Assembly (NCBI RefSeq): GCF_000332475.2
Contig: NZ_AOGX02000008.1
Location: forward strand, 1 to 64,000
Direction: 5' to 3'
From: Leptospira yanagawae serovar Saopaulo str. Sao Paulo = ATCC 700523
Lineage (GTDB): Bacteria; Spirochaetota; Leptospiria; Leptospirales; Leptospiraceae
DNA length: 64,000 nucleotides
A model generated the notes under the pieces. It did not search any database and was not told the DNA's origin. It saw only the letters and a list, made by a program, of their open reading frames with translations. Position 1 is the first letter of the stretch. Each line of letters opens with the position of its first letter. Positions 20,041-30,580 of this stretch are shown here, piece after piece. Position numbers and translations under genes: made by a program.

Positions 20041-20658
20041 ATGTTCACAGGACTTGTCGAAACTTTAGGAAAGGTGGTTCAAATTGAACCGATTGATTCC
20101 GGAATCCAATTTACGATTGAGACGGAATGGGAAAATCCTGATATCAAACTTGGGGATTCGATTGCCATTAACGGTGCATGTATGACCGTTACAAAATATT
20201 CTGATTTAGGGAATATTTTCCAATTTTATGCTTCCTTTAAGTCATTGGAACTCACCAATTTATCTCGGTTAGGTGAAGGAGCAACTGTCAACTTAGAACG
20301 AGCCATGGCACTTGGGCAGAGATTTGGTGGGCATATGGTCCAAGGCCATGTGGATGGAGTGGCAAAAGTCAAAAGCCGCAAACAAATTGAAAATGAAGTA
20401 GAAGAGTTTTGGGTGGAAATACCAAAGGAACTCCAGAAATTTTTTGTGAAAAAAGGTTCGGTGACTTTGGATGGAATCAGCCTCACCGTCGTGGATGTAA
20501 AGGATGGAAACATCCAACTCATTCTCATCCCAGAGACCATGCAAAAAACCAATGCAAACTCTTGGAAGGTGGACTCCCGTCTCAATGTGGAAGTTGACGT
20601 TTTAGCCAAATATATAGAAAACTATTTGGCCGAAAGGGGAAAATCGTTAGGAAATTAA
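20041..20658 (+). CDS. ribE: Riboflavin synthase alpha chain
   Basis: This enzyme dismutates two lumazine molecules to riboflavin. The 205 residues contain two lumazine-binding repeats: MFTGLVETLGKV with LGDSIAINGACMTV in the first, and LGQRFGGHMVQGHVDGVA with KKGSVTLDGISLTVV in the second. An AAAGGAG Shine-Dalgarno at the end of ribD precedes the ATG. The stop overlaps the convergent STAS gene by four bases. Lumazine synthase (ribH) is not in the window. Confidence 0.96.
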   Translation: MFTGLVETLGKVVQIEPIDSGIQFTIETEWENPDIKLGDSIAINGACMTVTKYSDLGNIFQFYASFKSLELTNLSRLGEGATVNLERAMALGQRFGGHMVQGHVDGVAKVKSRKQIENEVEEFWVEIPKELQKFFVKKGSVTLDGISLTVVDVKDGNIQLILIPETMQKTNANSWKVDSRLNVEVDVLAKYIENYLAERGKSLGN

Positions 20659-21035
20659 TTGCGTTTTAAAAGGTCGTCAATGTCGGAATCATCAGAATCC
20701 GTGTTGGAATACTTCAAATGGAAATCATTGCTACTCATGATTTCGAAAAACATATCAAGTTTTGCTAATTTAAACACATTTTGGATCATCGGCTTCATCC
20801 CAACAAGTAAGAGTTTCCCTTTTTTGTTTTTTAAGGAATTAAGGCTTTTGATAAGGGATCCAATTCCTGAGGAGTCGATGTAATCGAGACGGCTCATTTC
20901 GATCGAAACCAGGTTTGGACTCGATTCAATCAATTTGTTGAAAATGGATTCAAACTCTTCTGTGGATTCAATATCAAATTTCCCCGCGATTTCGATGGTT
21001 TTGATCTTTCCTGTTGTGTTTAATTTCAGTTCCAC
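20655..21035 (-). CDS. STAS-domain protein (anti-sigma factor antagonist type)
   Basis: STAS proteins of this size are switches that bind anti-sigma kinases when dephosphorylated. The domain fills the whole protein (126 residues). It includes IAGKFDIESTEEFESIFNKL and VSIEMSRLDYIDSSGIGSLI, whose DSSG serine is the usual phosphorylation site. An acidic tail (NTDSDDSDIDDLL) follows. GTG 21035 is preferred because GGAGG stands four bases before it; ATG 21056 would add seven residues but has no Shine-Dalgarno. No kinase partner is adjacent. The SpoIIE-type phosphatase at 38408 could act on such a protein, which is inference. Confidence 0.88.
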   Translation of the reverse strand: MELKLNTTGKIKTIEIAGKFDIESTEEFESIFNKLIESSPNLVSIEMSRLDYIDSSGIGSLIKSLNSLKNKKGKLLLVGMKPMIQNVFKLAKLDMFFEIMSSNDFHLKYSNTDSDDSDIDDLLKRN

Positions 21036-21039
21036 AAGT

Positions 21040-21044
21040 CCTCC
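21040..21044 (-). promoter_or_regulatory. Shine-Dalgarno for the STAS gene
   Basis: GGAGG on the reverse strand, four bases before GTG 21035. It lies downstream of the alternative ATG 21056, so it supports the shorter start. Confidence 0.6.
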
Positions 21045-21153
21045 GATCCGGAACATTTAGACAAAAGAAATAGGAAAAATCAATGAATTTCTTTGGGAAT
21101 CTTCTTTAATTCGGAACGGCTTTCAGAGTTTTAGTATATAGAGGCCTTTCCCT

Positions 21154-22362
21154 ATGATACGTCCGATCGAAGAAGCAATCGAAGAAATCCGCCAAGGCAA
21201 AATGATCATTCTCGTCGATTCCGAAGACAGAGAAAACGAAGGGGATTTGGTCTGTGCGTCCCAGTTTGCAGACAAAGACAAAATCAATTTTATGGCGACC
21301 CATGGACGTGGTCTCATTTGTGTCCCAATGGAGAGGGAAAGGTTACAAAGTTTGGGCCTCGGCAAGATGGTTGATGACCTAACACTTGGAGACAAACATG
21401 GCACCGCGTTTACCGTTTCGGTGGATGCTAAATATGGAACTAGTACGGGAATTTCTGCCCATGACAGGGCCAAAACTGTCGAAGTTTTACTTGATCCCAA
21501 AACAAAACCAGATGACCTGATGCGACCTGGCCACTTGTTTCCACTGCAAGCTGTGACTGGTGGGGTATTACGGAGAGCAGGGCATACGGAAGCAGCTGTC
21601 GACTTATCCAAATTAGCTGGACTATACCCAAGTGGTGTGATTTGCGAAATCATGAATGATGATGGTTCCATGGCACGAATCCCCGATTTGGAAAAATTTG
21701 CCAAAACCCACGGGCTGAATATTTATACCATCGAAGACCTCATCCGTTACCGTAGGCACAAAGAAAAACTCATCCACCTAGAAGTGGAAGCAAACCTCCC
21801 AACCGAGTTTGGTGATTTTAAAATCAAAGCTTATTCGACTCAAATTGATGATAAAATCCATATGGCACTTGTGAAAGGAGACATCGAACCAGACAAACCA
21901 GTGCTCGTTCGTGTTCATAGCGAGTGTTTGACGGGAGATATCTTTTCTTCCCAACGTTGTGATTGTGGACCTCAACTCCATAATGCTCTTCGTATGATTG
22001 AAAAAGAAGGGCGGGGAGTTTTACTCTACATGCGACAAGAAGGACGTGGTATTGGGATCATCAACAAACTGAAAGCCTATTCCTTACAAGAAGGGGGACT
22101 TGATACAGTGGAGGCAAATGAAAAATTAGGATTTGCTCCAGATTTACGTGAATACGGAATTGGTGCACAGATCCTCCGTGACATCGGAGTCAAACAAATG
22201 AAACTCATTACGAATAACCCACGTAAGATTGTTGGACTTGAAGGTTACAACCTCCATGTCACAGAACGAGTACCCATTGAAATTGATCCTGTAGAAGAAA
22301 ATCAAAAGTACCTGCAGACAAAAAAAACAAAACTCGGGCATCTATTAAATTTACACGGTTAA
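21154..22362 (+). CDS. ribBA: Bifunctional DHBP synthase / GTP cyclohydrolase II
   Basis: RibBA supplies both branches entering riboflavin synthesis: dihydroxybutanone phosphate from ribulose-5-phosphate, and the pyrimidine from GTP. Residues 1-200 are RibB, with [11 protein letters not shown] and [10 protein letters not shown], then [13 protein letters not shown] and [15 protein letters not shown]. Residues 205-402 are RibA, with the zinc site [15 protein letters not shown] near 257 and the [12 protein letters not shown] loop. Both halves look active. GAGG lies ten bases before the ATG. It diverges from the STAS gene, with 97-118 bases between them; I see no FMN riboswitch there. Confidence 0.97.
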   Translation: MIRPIEEAIEEIRQGKMIILVDSEDRENEGDLVCASQFADKDKINFMATHGRGLICVPMERERLQSLGLGKMVDDLTLGDKHGTAFTVSVDAKYGTSTGISAHDRAKTVEVLLDPKTKPDDLMRPGHLFPLQAVTGGVLRRAGHTEAAVDLSKLAGLYPSGVICEIMNDDGSMARIPDLEKFAKTHGLNIYTIEDLIRYRRHKEKLIHLEVEANLPTEFGDFKIKAYSTQIDDKIHMALVKGDIEPDKPVLVRVHSECLTGDIFSSQRCDCGPQLHNALRMIEKEGRGVLLYMRQEGRGIGIINKLKAYSLQEGGLDTVEANEKLGFAPDLREYGIGAQILRDIGVKQMKLITNNPRKIVGLEGYNLHVTERVPIEIDPVEENQKYLQTKKTKLGHLLNLHG

Positions 22363-22402
22363 TTGTTTTGACTTTCCAAACGAAAGAAAGTAAAGGAACC
22401 AA

Positions 22403-23050
22403 CTAAGGGGATAATCGAGTCCTTTCCCAACTTGAATGTTTCCTTTCAAATAAAATCCGATCGTGGAGTCGACCCACTCGGCCTTGCCAGAATTCAATTT
22501 TGGTAGGGTAAACTGAATACCCTCCCCAAAACTCAGGCATTGGAATTTCTTTTCCCTCCCATTCTTTGGATAGGGAATGGAATTTGGATTCCAATTCTTC
22601 TCTGGAAGATACCACCGAACTTTGATTTGATGTATGAGCTCCAATTTGAGACTCTCTTGGGCGGATTTTGAAGTAGGCTTCTGACTCTTCTTTTGAAATT
22701 TTGGAAACAGTCCCTTCGATACGGATTTGGCGTTCTAGTTTTGGCCAAAAGAAAGTAAGGGCCACCTTGGGGTTGTCCAAAATATCCTTTCCTTTGTGAG
22801 AATTGTAATTTGTGAAAAATTGGAACTCATTTCGGATAAGGCCTTTTAAAAGTACAATTCGTACGCTTGGTTGTCCTTCTTTGTTAACGGTCGCAAGGCT
22901 CATGGCATTCGGTTCCAGTTCTTTTTCTTCTTTGGCTTCGGTAAACCATTTGGAAAAAAGTGCCAAGGGGTCTCTACCTGCAGTTTGTTCTGAAAGTACA
23001 GAACGTTCGTAACTGTTTCGCATATTGGCTAAATCATTCAATGTTTCCAT
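22403..23050 (-). CDS. pdxH: Pyridoxamine 5'-phosphate oxidase
   Basis: PdxH oxidises PNP and PMP to pyridoxal phosphate with FMN, a product of the riboflavin pathway encoded next door. The 215 residues show SLATVNKEGQPSVRIVLLKG, TNYNSHKGKDI, FFWPKLERQIRIEG and the C-terminal GRVGRLHDRILFERK...RLSP motif that lines the active site. ATG 23050 gives the family's start; a further in-frame ATG at 23074 adds eight residues and lies deeper in the upstream gene. A GGGAGGGG stretch precedes it. It overlaps the prepilin peptidase by 17 bases. Confidence 0.93.
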   Translation of the reverse strand: METLNDLANMRNSYERSVLSEQTAGRDPLALFSKWFTEAKEEKELEPNAMSLATVNKEGQPSVRIVLLKGLIRNEFQFFTNYNSHKGKDILDNPKVALTFFWPKLERQIRIEGTVSKISKEESEAYFKIRPRESQIGAHTSNQSSVVSSREELESKFHSLSKEWEGKEIPMPEFWGGYSVYPTKIEFWQGRVGRLHDRILFERKHSSWERTRLSP

Positions 23051-23882
23051 AAGGTAAAAACCCCTCCCATTCATAATAATGGACGATCAGTTTTAAAATA
23101 AAGGTCAAAATCATCGCAATGGAGAAATACAATCCCATTGGTATTTTTTTCCCTTTTAACGATTCTCCTTTTTTGCGAAGGAAAAAACTAAAACCTAAAG
23201 CAAGTAAGTAAGAGTAATTTAGGTAAACAATCCAAAATGGATTACCCGCAATACTCGCAAAAAATGGAGAAAAAATTACATCACCTAATCCTGTCCCACC
23301 ACGATAGAGTAAATAAATCAAAAGATAAAAAAGAAAAAATCCTACATAAATGTAGAGATGAGCAAAACCAATGGTTTCTTCAAACAAAACAAAATTGGAA
23401 GCAAATCCAAATACCAAGAGAAAGGGTAAATTTTCGTAATCAAGGGATAACTTCTTTGTGTCAGTGATCATGGCAATGAGTAAGTGACCAAAAAAGAATA
23501 GTAGTAAAATGGTTCCGAGTACTGACTCAGAGATAAAAAAAACAAGGATGGCGATAAGACCAAACAATAACTCGGAAAGTGGGTATAGTTTTGACACAGG
23601 GATTTGGCATTGCTGGCATTTTCCTTTTGTGAAAATCCATCCTAAAATGGGAAGTAAATAGAGTTTTGGAATTTTGGATTCGCAACTTGGGCAGTGGCTT
23701 GGTTTGCGAAACATAATTTCCCATCGCTTCCAACCCGAATTTTTTTTTCGTCCCTTTTCATAAAAATAAAATAAAATCCGGTCAGCAAGGGTCGTATAAA
23801 AACTAGCAAGGCTTGCCCCTAAAAAAAAGAGCAAAACATAATGGAACAAATTCCAAAGATTAAACCAAATTGTTTCTTCCAT
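23034..23882 (-). CDS. Prepilin peptidase (type IV leader peptidase, A24)
   Basis: This is an inner-membrane aspartyl protease that cleaves and methylates prepilin-like proteins of type IV pili or type II secretion. The 282 residues contain the N-terminal methylase-type zinc site C64-x2-C67 and C89-x2-C92. The two catalytic aspartates are D141 in MITDTKKLSLD and D201 in GTGLGDV. About eight membrane helices are visible. No pilin or secretion gene is adjacent, so its substrates are encoded elsewhere. Confidence 0.9.
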   Translation of the reverse strand: MEETIWFNLWNLFHYVLLFFLGASLASFYTTLADRILFYFYEKGRKKNSGWKRWEIMFRKPSHCPSCESKIPKLYLLPILGWIFTKGKCQQCQIPVSKLYPLSELLFGLIAILVFFISESVLGTILLLFFFGHLLIAMITDTKKLSLDYENLPFLLVFGFASNFVLFEETIGFAHLYIYVGFFLFYLLIYLLYRGGTGLGDVIFSPFFASIAGNPFWIVYLNYSYLLALGFSFFLRKKGESLKGKKIPMGLYFSIAMILTFILKLIVHYYEWEGFLPYGNIE

Positions 23883-23923
23883 AATCGTTTATGATACCAG
23901 GATGTTTTGCACAAATTCCAATT

Positions 23924-25021
23924 TTAATTTTCCTTTGAAAGTTCCTGTAAAGCCTTCATCCCACGTTTCAGAGTTTCCCATTCGGTAGCAAACGAAAGTC
24001 TTACATAATTTTTTGCATCACAGAAGATAAACCCAGGAACAAGGATAAGGTCTTTTTTCACAGCACGTTTGATGAATTCTTCATCTTCACAAGGAACTTG
24101 GAAAAACGCATAAAAGGCACCACCTGATTTTTGGATGGGGTAGAAATCTTTTAAGGATTCATAAACAAAATCTCTTTTTTCTTTATAGTCTTGGATGTAA
24201 GCCGACATATCCGTTTTGAGAGCTTCGATCCCTGCCCACTGTGTGATGGAAGGTGCACAAACGACAGTATACTGTTGTAAGGTGGTGAGAGCCTTAATCA
24301 CTTTGTCTTCGGCAAGGATTGTGGCAAGCCTAAGGCCTGTCATATTATAAGTTTTCGAGAAACCAGTGAGGGTGATCGTTTTCTCATATTCACTCCCAAT
24401 GGAAAAAAACTTTCCATCATAATCAAAGAGTTCATAAATTTCATCACTGATGAGGTAGGCTCCTGTGTTTTCTGCTAAATTCGCAAGGGCACGGAGTTGT
24501 TCTTTTGACAATACCTTTCCTGTGGGATTCGATGGATTGGAAAAAATAATGAGTTTGAATTTTCTGTTTTTCAGTGCTTCCAAATCTTTGGCTTCAAAGT
24601 TTTCGGAAAGGGGAACCACTTTTCCTCCATAAAACTTTAACATGGCAGGATACATGAGAAAATAAGGAGAAATAACGAGGCATTCATCACCTTCATTGAC
24701 GAGAGCATTAAAAAGTAAAAAGAGTGCCGAAGAAATTCCCGAAGTCACAAGGATTCTATCTTCATGGGCATACTTCATATGGTTTTGGGTTCTGTACTTT
24801 TCTGCCATAACCGATTTTAATTCAGGAATCCCTGCTGTGAGTGTATAAGACGTTTTCCCTTCGATGGCTGCCCGGTTCATCGCTTCAATGATGTTAGGTG
24901 GACAAGGGAAGTGGGGTTGGCCGATACTCAAATTGATAGGGTTTTGGATGCTACGTGCAAGTTCGAAGGCTTTTCGGATGGGAGAGGAGTCGATCCCATT
25001 CATTCTATTGGCAAATTCCAT
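23924..25021 (-). CDS. PLP-dependent aminotransferase (class I/II, AspC-like)
   Basis: This 365-residue fold-type I aminotransferase has NLSIGQPHFPCPP and the SYTLTAGIPELKSVMAEKY substrate region. IFSNPSNPTGKV and the lysine that binds PLP in TLTGFSKTYNMTGLRLA follow, with a C-terminal VRLSFATEWETL. The closest families are aspartate/aromatic aminotransferases; the amino donor cannot be determined from these motifs. It starts at ATG 25021, divergent from the large AAA gene, with about 60 bases between them. Confidence 0.88.
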   Translation of the reverse strand: MEFANRMNGIDSSPIRKAFELARSIQNPINLSIGQPHFPCPPNIIEAMNRAAIEGKTSYTLTAGIPELKSVMAEKYRTQNHMKYAHEDRILVTSGISSALFLLFNALVNEGDECLVISPYFLMYPAMLKFYGGKVVPLSENFEAKDLEALKNRKFKLIIFSNPSNPTGKVLSKEQLRALANLAENTGAYLISDEIYELFDYDGKFFSIGSEYEKTITLTGFSKTYNMTGLRLATILAEDKVIKALTTLQQYTVVCAPSITQWAGIEALKTDMSAYIQDYKEKRDFVYESLKDFYPIQKSGGAFYAFFQVPCEDEEFIKRAVKKDLILVPGFIFCDAKNYVRLSFATEWETLKRGMKALQELSKEN

Positions 25022-25081
25022 GGAATCATCATGGTTTTTTAGTTAGGTACGGGTCAATAGAATTTGGTTTACAACCTACAA

Positions 25082-28000
25082 ATGAGTAGAAATCTGAAGG
25101 ATATGGAATTTGTAACCATCGCCGGCGTAAAAGTGCCAGTCCTTCCGCACTCAGAAAAATTTCCCGTTTTCCCTTCAAGCCTAGTTGAGACTGATTCGGT
25201 GAAACAAACCTTACAAAAAATCCTCTACCCGATGCTCGAAGGGATGCCAGTCCTTCTCGTTGGTGATGCGGGTGTCGGAAAAAACGCTCTGATTTATTAT
25301 ATCAATTCACTTAGAAAACAACCCACACTTCGATTCAGTTTTAATGAGGACACTCTCCCAGAAGATTTAATTGGATCGTATCGCATCTTACTCGATGGGA
25401 AAGGATTCACATGGTCCAATGGTCCACTTACAAATGCCTTGTCTGAGGGACTCAGTTTTGTGGCCGATGAGATGAACCTTTGTGCACCAAACATCATCAA
25501 ACGATTTTCTTCAGTCTACGAATCCAATTATCTCGACCTTCTCGAAGGCAGTGGGGAGCGAGTGAAAGGGAAAACAGGATTTTGGTTCATTGGAACCCAA
25601 AACCCGAGTGAAGGGTTTGAAGGTCGTAAACCTTTGCCTTTTGACATCACAAAACATTTTGCTGTTGTTTATGTGGATCCATATTCTCCCGATGAGATGT
25701 TTTTTATCCTAAAAAAACTATATCCCATGCTTTCGGAAGAAGTCTTACAACAAATCATCCGCATCAGTTTAGAATCAGAAAAAAGAATAAAGTCGGGTGA
25801 GATTGGAAAAGGGGATTTAGAAAAATACCATTTTAATTTGCGAACCCTGCAAAAGTATTGTAACCGTTTGGTATTGTTTGGTGCAAAAGACAAAACCGTT
25901 TCGGTCAGAGAAGCCTTGTATTTGTTTGAGGAACCATTCCGCAAAAAAGAGGACAAAGAAAAACAACGAGAGCTCATTGAATCAGAGTTTGGTGGGGCTG
26001 TCAAACTGGTTCCTACCAAAGGGTACGTGCAAAATTCTACCATTTTTTGGAATGATAAAGAAATCAAAACTTGGGACGAAAAAAAAACAATTTCTCTACT
26101 TTCCAAATACCCAACCCCAGAACCCATCTTACATTTTCTCGACCAGGTCTTTACCGCCATCCAATCCAAAGAAAACATCCTCATTGAATACAGAGAAGAC
26201 CAAGACCCTCAAGAATTTTTACCACTCTTCACGGAACTCACAGGGATTGAAATTGAATCAGTCATGTTATCCAAAGGGATGCACACTTCCGATGTGGTCG
26301 GTGCCTTAAAACCAACCGAGGAAGGGAATATTGAAAGTGTGACTTGGGTTGACGGCCCACTCACACGTGCCATCCGAAAAGGGAATATCATCCTGATCTC
26401 TGGGCTTGAATCTGCGGGTGCCGAACTCGTTGAAAAAATGAATATGTTAACAGATGATGCCAGATCCCTCACTCTTCCACCAGAGTCAGGGGAATACCTT
26501 CCAATCAAACTCACAGATACCTCTGTTGTGTTTGGGATGAAGTCATTCCGAGCTTCCAAGTCTGTGACAACCATCTCGCGTGCCTTCCGGAACCGATTCA
26601 CTCCGATCCTCTTTCCAGAACTCGAAGATGTAAACGTGTTACAAGAGATTTTAGAATTCTTTTTACCAGAAGGGGTGTTGCCAAGATCCCTCACTCGTTT
26701 CCATTTAAAGGCAAAAGAACTTTCAGAAAAACGTACGATTGGTTCGGCAAATCTTATGCCATACCGTTTTGGAATCGCAAACCTTCTCAAATGGAAAAAC
26801 CATATCTACCGTTACAACCAAACAGACGTAAAAGACATTGCGATCCGTGGGGGAAAGATTTATTATACCAACCAAATTGCTGATCCTAAGGAACGAAAAG
26901 AATTGGAACGTCTGTTAGAAGGTTTTCTTTCAGGTGTAGAAGTGGTCTCAACACTCTTCGAGGAAATCGAAGAGAAAAAAAAAACATTTACCACTGAGTC
27001 TGGACTAAATCGTAAAAATTGGTGGGACCCGGAACTCCACAAGCGGGACCCGCTCACAGGAGTTGCGAAAAAACTCAATTCCGGTGAGGAAACAAAACGG
27101 GGGATTGAGATCAATACACCGGAAACCGGTGGGGGAACCAAAGAAGGACCTGATGCTTGGTATGGGCAAGACACACAAGGGAACCAAGGCCAAGGGGAAC
27201 CGCAGGGTGGTGGTGGTGCTTGGGGCTACAGAACAGAAGAACTCTACAAACAATTTTTGAAAAAACGCCGCTTGCTTTGGGATTATTCCATCATGGTGGG
27301 GCTCACTGAGTTTAAATCCGTGTTTGGGAAAGAACTGGAAGAAGTGGAGTTAAACCTCGAACAACTCTTTGATCCTGAAATTGACATCCACCGGATGTAC
27401 AAAAACGAAGGTTCACGGGTGGATGCACGCAAATACATCTCGTACAAAAGTGGAAGGGGTGATACCAAAATTTTTGATAAAACCACCATCGAAAAAAATG
27501 ATGAAAAGCTAAAAGGGGTTGAAGTTACGTTTCTTGTCTCAAAGTGCAGAAGGATCTTTAACTTTGAATATTCGATTGCGATGTTATCGGCTCTGCTTGT
27601 GAGTTTGCACATCTTAAATGAACATGATATCAAAACCAGTGTGCACACCTTTTGTGATATCAAAAATTCAAAAGACACAGTTGATATCTTTCATCTCAAA
27701 TCTGCCGAAGAAGACTACACTCCGGAGAAAGAAGAAGAAGTGTTTGGTGCACTTTGCAAAAATTGGCATGGAGATAGCATCCCTGAATACCAAGTCCTTT
27801 CGAATTGTGAACGTTATTTTTCACCAGATGCCCAAACCAAAATCATCGTCATTCTATCTGACTTCCGAGGGCAACGGGCAAAAACCTATATCGAAGACGA
27901 ACTTGCATCTTTTGATACGAGAAAGATGAAAGAAGCTGTACTGAAAAACGAAGAGAAAAACTATGTATTTTTAGGGGTGGGACTTGGTTCGCGTTACATT

Positions 28001-28120
28001 GCCGAACATGTTTTCCACGACTCGCTTCAAATCACGGCCGATAATTTTTATTCAATGCCAAATTTGATTGGGGCAGAAATTGCAAGACTCGTGCAAATCC
28101 ACCATTCCTTAAGACAGTAA
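25082..28120 (+). CDS. Large two-AAA plus VWA-like protein (midasin/MoxR-like)
   Basis: The 1012-residue protein begins with a dynein-type AAA module (about residues 35-250). Its Walker A is VGDAGVGKN, Walker B is FVADEMN and a sensor-like [14 protein letters not shown] follows. A second AAA-like module (about 360-560, with VGALKP and [10 protein letters not shown]) has lost the P-loop. After a Gly/Gln-rich linker (about 680-710) the C-terminal 300 residues look like a von Willebrand A domain. Where the metal site D-x-S-x-S should be it reads FLVSKCRRI, though ILSDFRGQ is preserved. It resembles MoxR/VWA chaperone pairs fused in one chain; its client is unknown. ATG 25082 is chosen; ATG 25103 is possible. 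Confidence 0.75.
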   Translation: MSRNLKDMEFVTIAGVKVPVLPHSEKFPVFPSSLVETDSVKQTLQKILYPMLEGMPVLLVGDAGVGKNALIYYINSLRKQPTLRFSFNEDTLPEDLIGSYRILLDGKGFTWSNGPLTNALSEGLSFVADEMNLCAPNIIKRFSSVYESNYLDLLEGSGERVKGKTGFWFIGTQNPSEGFEGRKPLPFDITKHFAVVYVDPYSPDEMFFILKKLYPMLSEEVLQQIIRISLESEKRIKSGEIGKGDLEKYHFNLRTLQKYCNRLVLFGAKDKTVSVREALYLFEEPFRKKEDKEKQRELIESEFGGAVKLVPTKGYVQNSTIFWNDKEIKTWDEKKTISLLSKYPTPEPILHFLDQVFTAIQSKENILIEYREDQDPQEFLPLFTELTGIEIESVMLSKGMHTSDVVGALKPTEEGNIESVTWVDGPLTRAIRKGNIILISGLESAGAELVEKMNMLTDDARSLTLPPESGEYLPIKLTDTSVVFGMKSFRASKSVTTISRAFRNRFTPILFPELEDVNVLQEILEFFLPEGVLPRSLTRFHLKAKELSEKRTIGSANLMPYRFGIANLLKWKNHIYRYNQTDVKDIAIRGGKIYYTNQIADPKERKELERLLEGFLSGVEVVSTLFEEIEEKKKTFTTESGLNRKNWWDPELHKRDPLTGVAKKLNSGEETKRGIEINTPETGGGTKEGPDAWYGQDTQGNQGQGEPQGGGGAWGYRTEELYKQFLKKRRLLWDYSIMVGLTEFKSVFGKELEEVELNLEQLFDPEIDIHRMYKNEGSRVDARKYISYKSGRGDTKIFDKTTIEKNDEKLKGVEVTFLVSKCRRIFNFEYSIAMLSALLVSLHILNEHDIKTSVHTFCDIKNSKDTVDIFHLKSAEEDYTPEKEEEVFGALCKNWHGDSIPEYQVLSNCERYFSPDAQTKIIVILSDFRGQRAKTYIEDELASFDTRKMKEAVLKNEEKNYVFLGVGLGSRYIAEHVFHDSLQITADNFYSMPNLIGAEIARLVQIHHSLRQ

Positions 28121-28125
28121 CCAGT

Positions 28126-28614
28126 ATGGGCAAAACAAAAAAAGACGATAAACCACGCGGAACCGATCCTTTGATCAATAAAAAGGCAAAGTTCAATTTC
28201 GAACTATTAGATTCGTTTGAGGCTGGTGTTGTGCTCACGGGATCGGAAGTGAAATCCCTTCGTGAAAAAAAAGGAAACCTGACCGATTGTTTTGCGAAAG
28301 TGAGAAACGGGGAAGTATTTTTAGAAAACTTTCAAATCCCTCCTTATAAAAACGGAGGTTATGCGAACCATCCTGAAATTCGCCCTCGTAAACTCTTACT
28401 CAAAGCAAAAGAAATTGAAAAAATTGATCGTTCCATCAAAGAGAAGGGGCTTGTGCTTGTTGCCACTCGTTGTTTCTTTAAGAACAATCGTTTGGTGAAG
28501 ATAGATGTCGCTTTAGCCAAACCTAAGAAATTGTACGACAAACGAGATGATATCCAAAAGAAGGAAGCCAAAATCGATATGGAAAGAGCCATGAAGGAAC
28601 ACTTACGCAAATGA
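28126..28614 (+). CDS. smpB: SsrA-binding protein SmpB
   Basis: SmpB delivers tmRNA to stalled ribosomes in trans-translation. The 162 residues have [28 protein letters not shown], a family hallmark, then [28 protein letters not shown] and the basic C-terminal helix [18 protein letters not shown]. The tmRNA gene itself is not in the window. It starts six bases after the AAA/VWA gene, and its stop overlaps the der start (ATGA). Confidence 0.96.
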   Translation: MGKTKKDDKPRGTDPLINKKAKFNFELLDSFEAGVVLTGSEVKSLREKKGNLTDCFAKVRNGEVFLENFQIPPYKNGGYANHPEIRPRKLLLKAKEIEKIDRSIKEKGLVLVATRCFFKNNRLVKIDVALAKPKKLYDKRDDIQKKEAKIDMERAMKEHLRK

Positions 28615-29963
28615 AGGGACTTCCAGTGGTCACCATTGTTGGTAGACAAAATGTGGGGAAATCTACATTATTTAATGCCATTCTCCGGGCACAAAGTGCC
28701 ATCACAGAAAACACAGCGGGTGTCACCCGAGATGTGTTACAAAAAATAGTAGAACGAGCCGAATTCAAAATTCCGTTCACTTTGTCCGACACGCCAGGCC
28801 TTGATATTGAGAACATCGACGAAATTTCAAAGGAAATCATTGAGATTGCTTTTGAACACCTTCGCCATTCAGACCTCATCTTACATGTGATTGATCATAA
28901 GGACTTACGAAAGTATGATCACAAACTCATCGATCTTTTCAAAAAAGATGAAATCTTAAAAGAAAAAAATGTCCTCACTCTCATCAACAAAGTGGATACA
29001 GAACAAGATGAGTATGATTTAGAGCCTTTTTACAAACTAGGGTTAAACGAACTCCTACCCATCTCGGCTCTTGGCCGTCGGAACTTTGACCTCCTCTACC
29101 AAAAGATTAATTTTTTCCTTCCAGATAAAATCAAAACCCAAGAGGATCCGTATTGCAAAATAGCAATTATCGGAAAACCTAACTCTGGTAAGTCGTCACT
29201 TCTCAATACCTTTCTTGGCTACAAACGAGCGGTAGTGAGTGATGTTCCCGGAACCACTAGAGATTCCGTATCAGATCAGTTTTACTTCCAAAACCATAAA
29301 TTGGAAATCATTGATACTGCGGGGATCCGAAGGAAATCCAAAACAGGAGAAAGTTTAGAATTTTATTCTTACAAACGAACCCTCCATAGTTTGGGTGAAG
29401 CCGATGTCGTGGTCCTCCTTGTGGACGCCATGAAAGGGTTGGGTGAATTTGATAAAAAGATCTTTGGTGAAATCCAGGAACTCGGAAAACCCATGATCGT
29501 TGCCGTGAACAAATGGGACCTTGTCCCCGAAAAAGAATCCAATTCTTGGAAAGATTACAAAGACCGCATGGAAGCAAAACTCTCCATCCTAAAAGAGCGA
29601 CCTCTCCTTTCGCTTTCGGCAAAAGAGAAACTCCGCACCCATAAACTCTTGGAATCTGTGGTTTCCCTCTTTGAAAAGTCCCAAAAAAAGCTAACGACAC
29701 GCCAATTAAATGACTGGTTAAGCAAGTGGGGGGGAAAAAATAAGGTACAGAAGGCATCGAACCGACCTCCGAAGGTGTATTACGCCACCCAGGTCTCGCA
29801 GATCCCTTTTAAAATATTGTTCTTCGTGAACGACACAAAACTCTTTCCCTCAAATATTTTGAGTTTCTACCGAAAGAGTATTGTAAAGGAATTCGGACTG
29901 GACGGACTCTCCGTTGAGATCGAACTCCGGAACCGAAACGAAGGAAAGGAGGGCAGGGAATGA
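28611..29963 (+). CDS. der: Ribosome-biogenesis GTPase Der (EngA)
   Basis: Der is a double GTPase needed for 50S subunit maturation. Two G domains are intact: [10 protein letters not shown] and SDTPGLD with NKVD in the first, then GKPNSGKSS with [10 protein letters not shown] and NKWDLVP in the second, about residue 180 on. A C-terminal KH-like domain ([11 protein letters not shown]...FFVNDTKLF) completes it. The 450-residue length is normal. It overlaps smpB and plsY by four bases each, so the three are translationally coupled. Confidence 0.96.
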   Translation: MKGLPVVTIVGRQNVGKSTLFNAILRAQSAITENTAGVTRDVLQKIVERAEFKIPFTLSDTPGLDIENIDEISKEIIEIAFEHLRHSDLILHVIDHKDLRKYDHKLIDLFKKDEILKEKNVLTLINKVDTEQDEYDLEPFYKLGLNELLPISALGRRNFDLLYQKINFFLPDKIKTQEDPYCKIAIIGKPNSGKSSLLNTFLGYKRAVVSDVPGTTRDSVSDQFYFQNHKLEIIDTAGIRRKSKTGESLEFYSYKRTLHSLGEADVVVLLVDAMKGLGEFDKKIFGEIQELGKPMIVAVNKWDLVPEKESNSWKDYKDRMEAKLSILKERPLLSLSAKEKLRTHKLLESVVSLFEKSQKKLTTRQLNDWLSKWGGKNKVQKASNRPPKVYYATQVSQIPFKILFFVNDTKLFPSNILSFYRKSIVKEFGLDGLSVEIELRNRNEGKEGRE

Positions 29964-30580
29964 TTCTTGCCGCAATCCTATTCAGCTACCTTTTTGGTGG
30001 CATTCCGGTGGGGTACATCCTTGCCAAACAAGTGCGCGGGATTGATATCCGCGAATACGGTAGCCGTAATATTGGTGCCACAAACGTGGGTCGGGTGATT
30101 GGTTGGAAATATGGATTTTTAGCCCTTCTCCTTGATGCAATGAAAGGTGCTATTCCTGTGATCTCTGCCTCTTACATTGATTCTCCTTATACCCTTACCA
30201 CAACAGAAATTTTGCTTGGTTCGGTTGCCATCCTTGGGCATACCTTTACTCCTTTCCTCCATTTCAAAGGGGGGAAGGGTGTAGCGACGGCTCTTGGGGT
30301 ATACATGACCCTTGTGCCAGTTGTCACGGTTTGTGCGATTCTGATCTTTTTTATTGTCTATAAAATTTCTGGATTTGTTTCCCTTGGGTCCATCCTTGCC
30401 ACTCTCTCTATGCCATTATGGTACTTTGGATCTTCAAAAGTTTTACCGAGTGCTGAATACCAACCCATCATATTTTTTGTGTTAGTTGCAACTTTTTTTC
30501 TCATTACCTATTCGCATAGAGAGAACATCAAACGTCTCGTTTCCGGAAAAGAACTGAGAGCTTCTGAAAATGCAAAATGA
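29960..30580 (+). CDS. plsY: Glycerol-3-phosphate acyltransferase PlsY
   Basis: PlsY is an integral inner-membrane enzyme that transfers the acyl group of acyl-phosphate to glycerol-3-phosphate, the first step of phospholipid synthesis. The 206 residues contain the three family motifs: GSRNIGATNVGR near residue 35, HTFTPFLHFKGGKGVAT near 95, and a C-terminal SHRENIKRL. Several membrane helices are visible. It is coupled to der by ATGA and overlaps the next gene by 11 bases. Confidence 0.96.
   Translation: MILAAILFSYLFGGIPVGYILAKQVRGIDIREYGSRNIGATNVGRVIGWKYGFLALLLDAMKGAIPVISASYIDSPYTLTTTEILLGSVAILGHTFTPFLHFKGGKGVATALGVYMTLVPVVTVCAILIFFIVYKISGFVSLGSILATLSMPLWYFGSSKVLPSAEYQPIIFFVLVATFFLITYSHRENIKRLVSGKELRASENAK

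Noticed and set aside
21036..21153. FMN riboswitch before ribBA
   Set aside because: The gap is about 100 bases and none of the conserved RFN stems is visible.
25669..26184. 171-residue reverse ORF in the AAA/VWA gene
   Set aside because: Antisense shadow; the forward frame has clear AAA motifs here.
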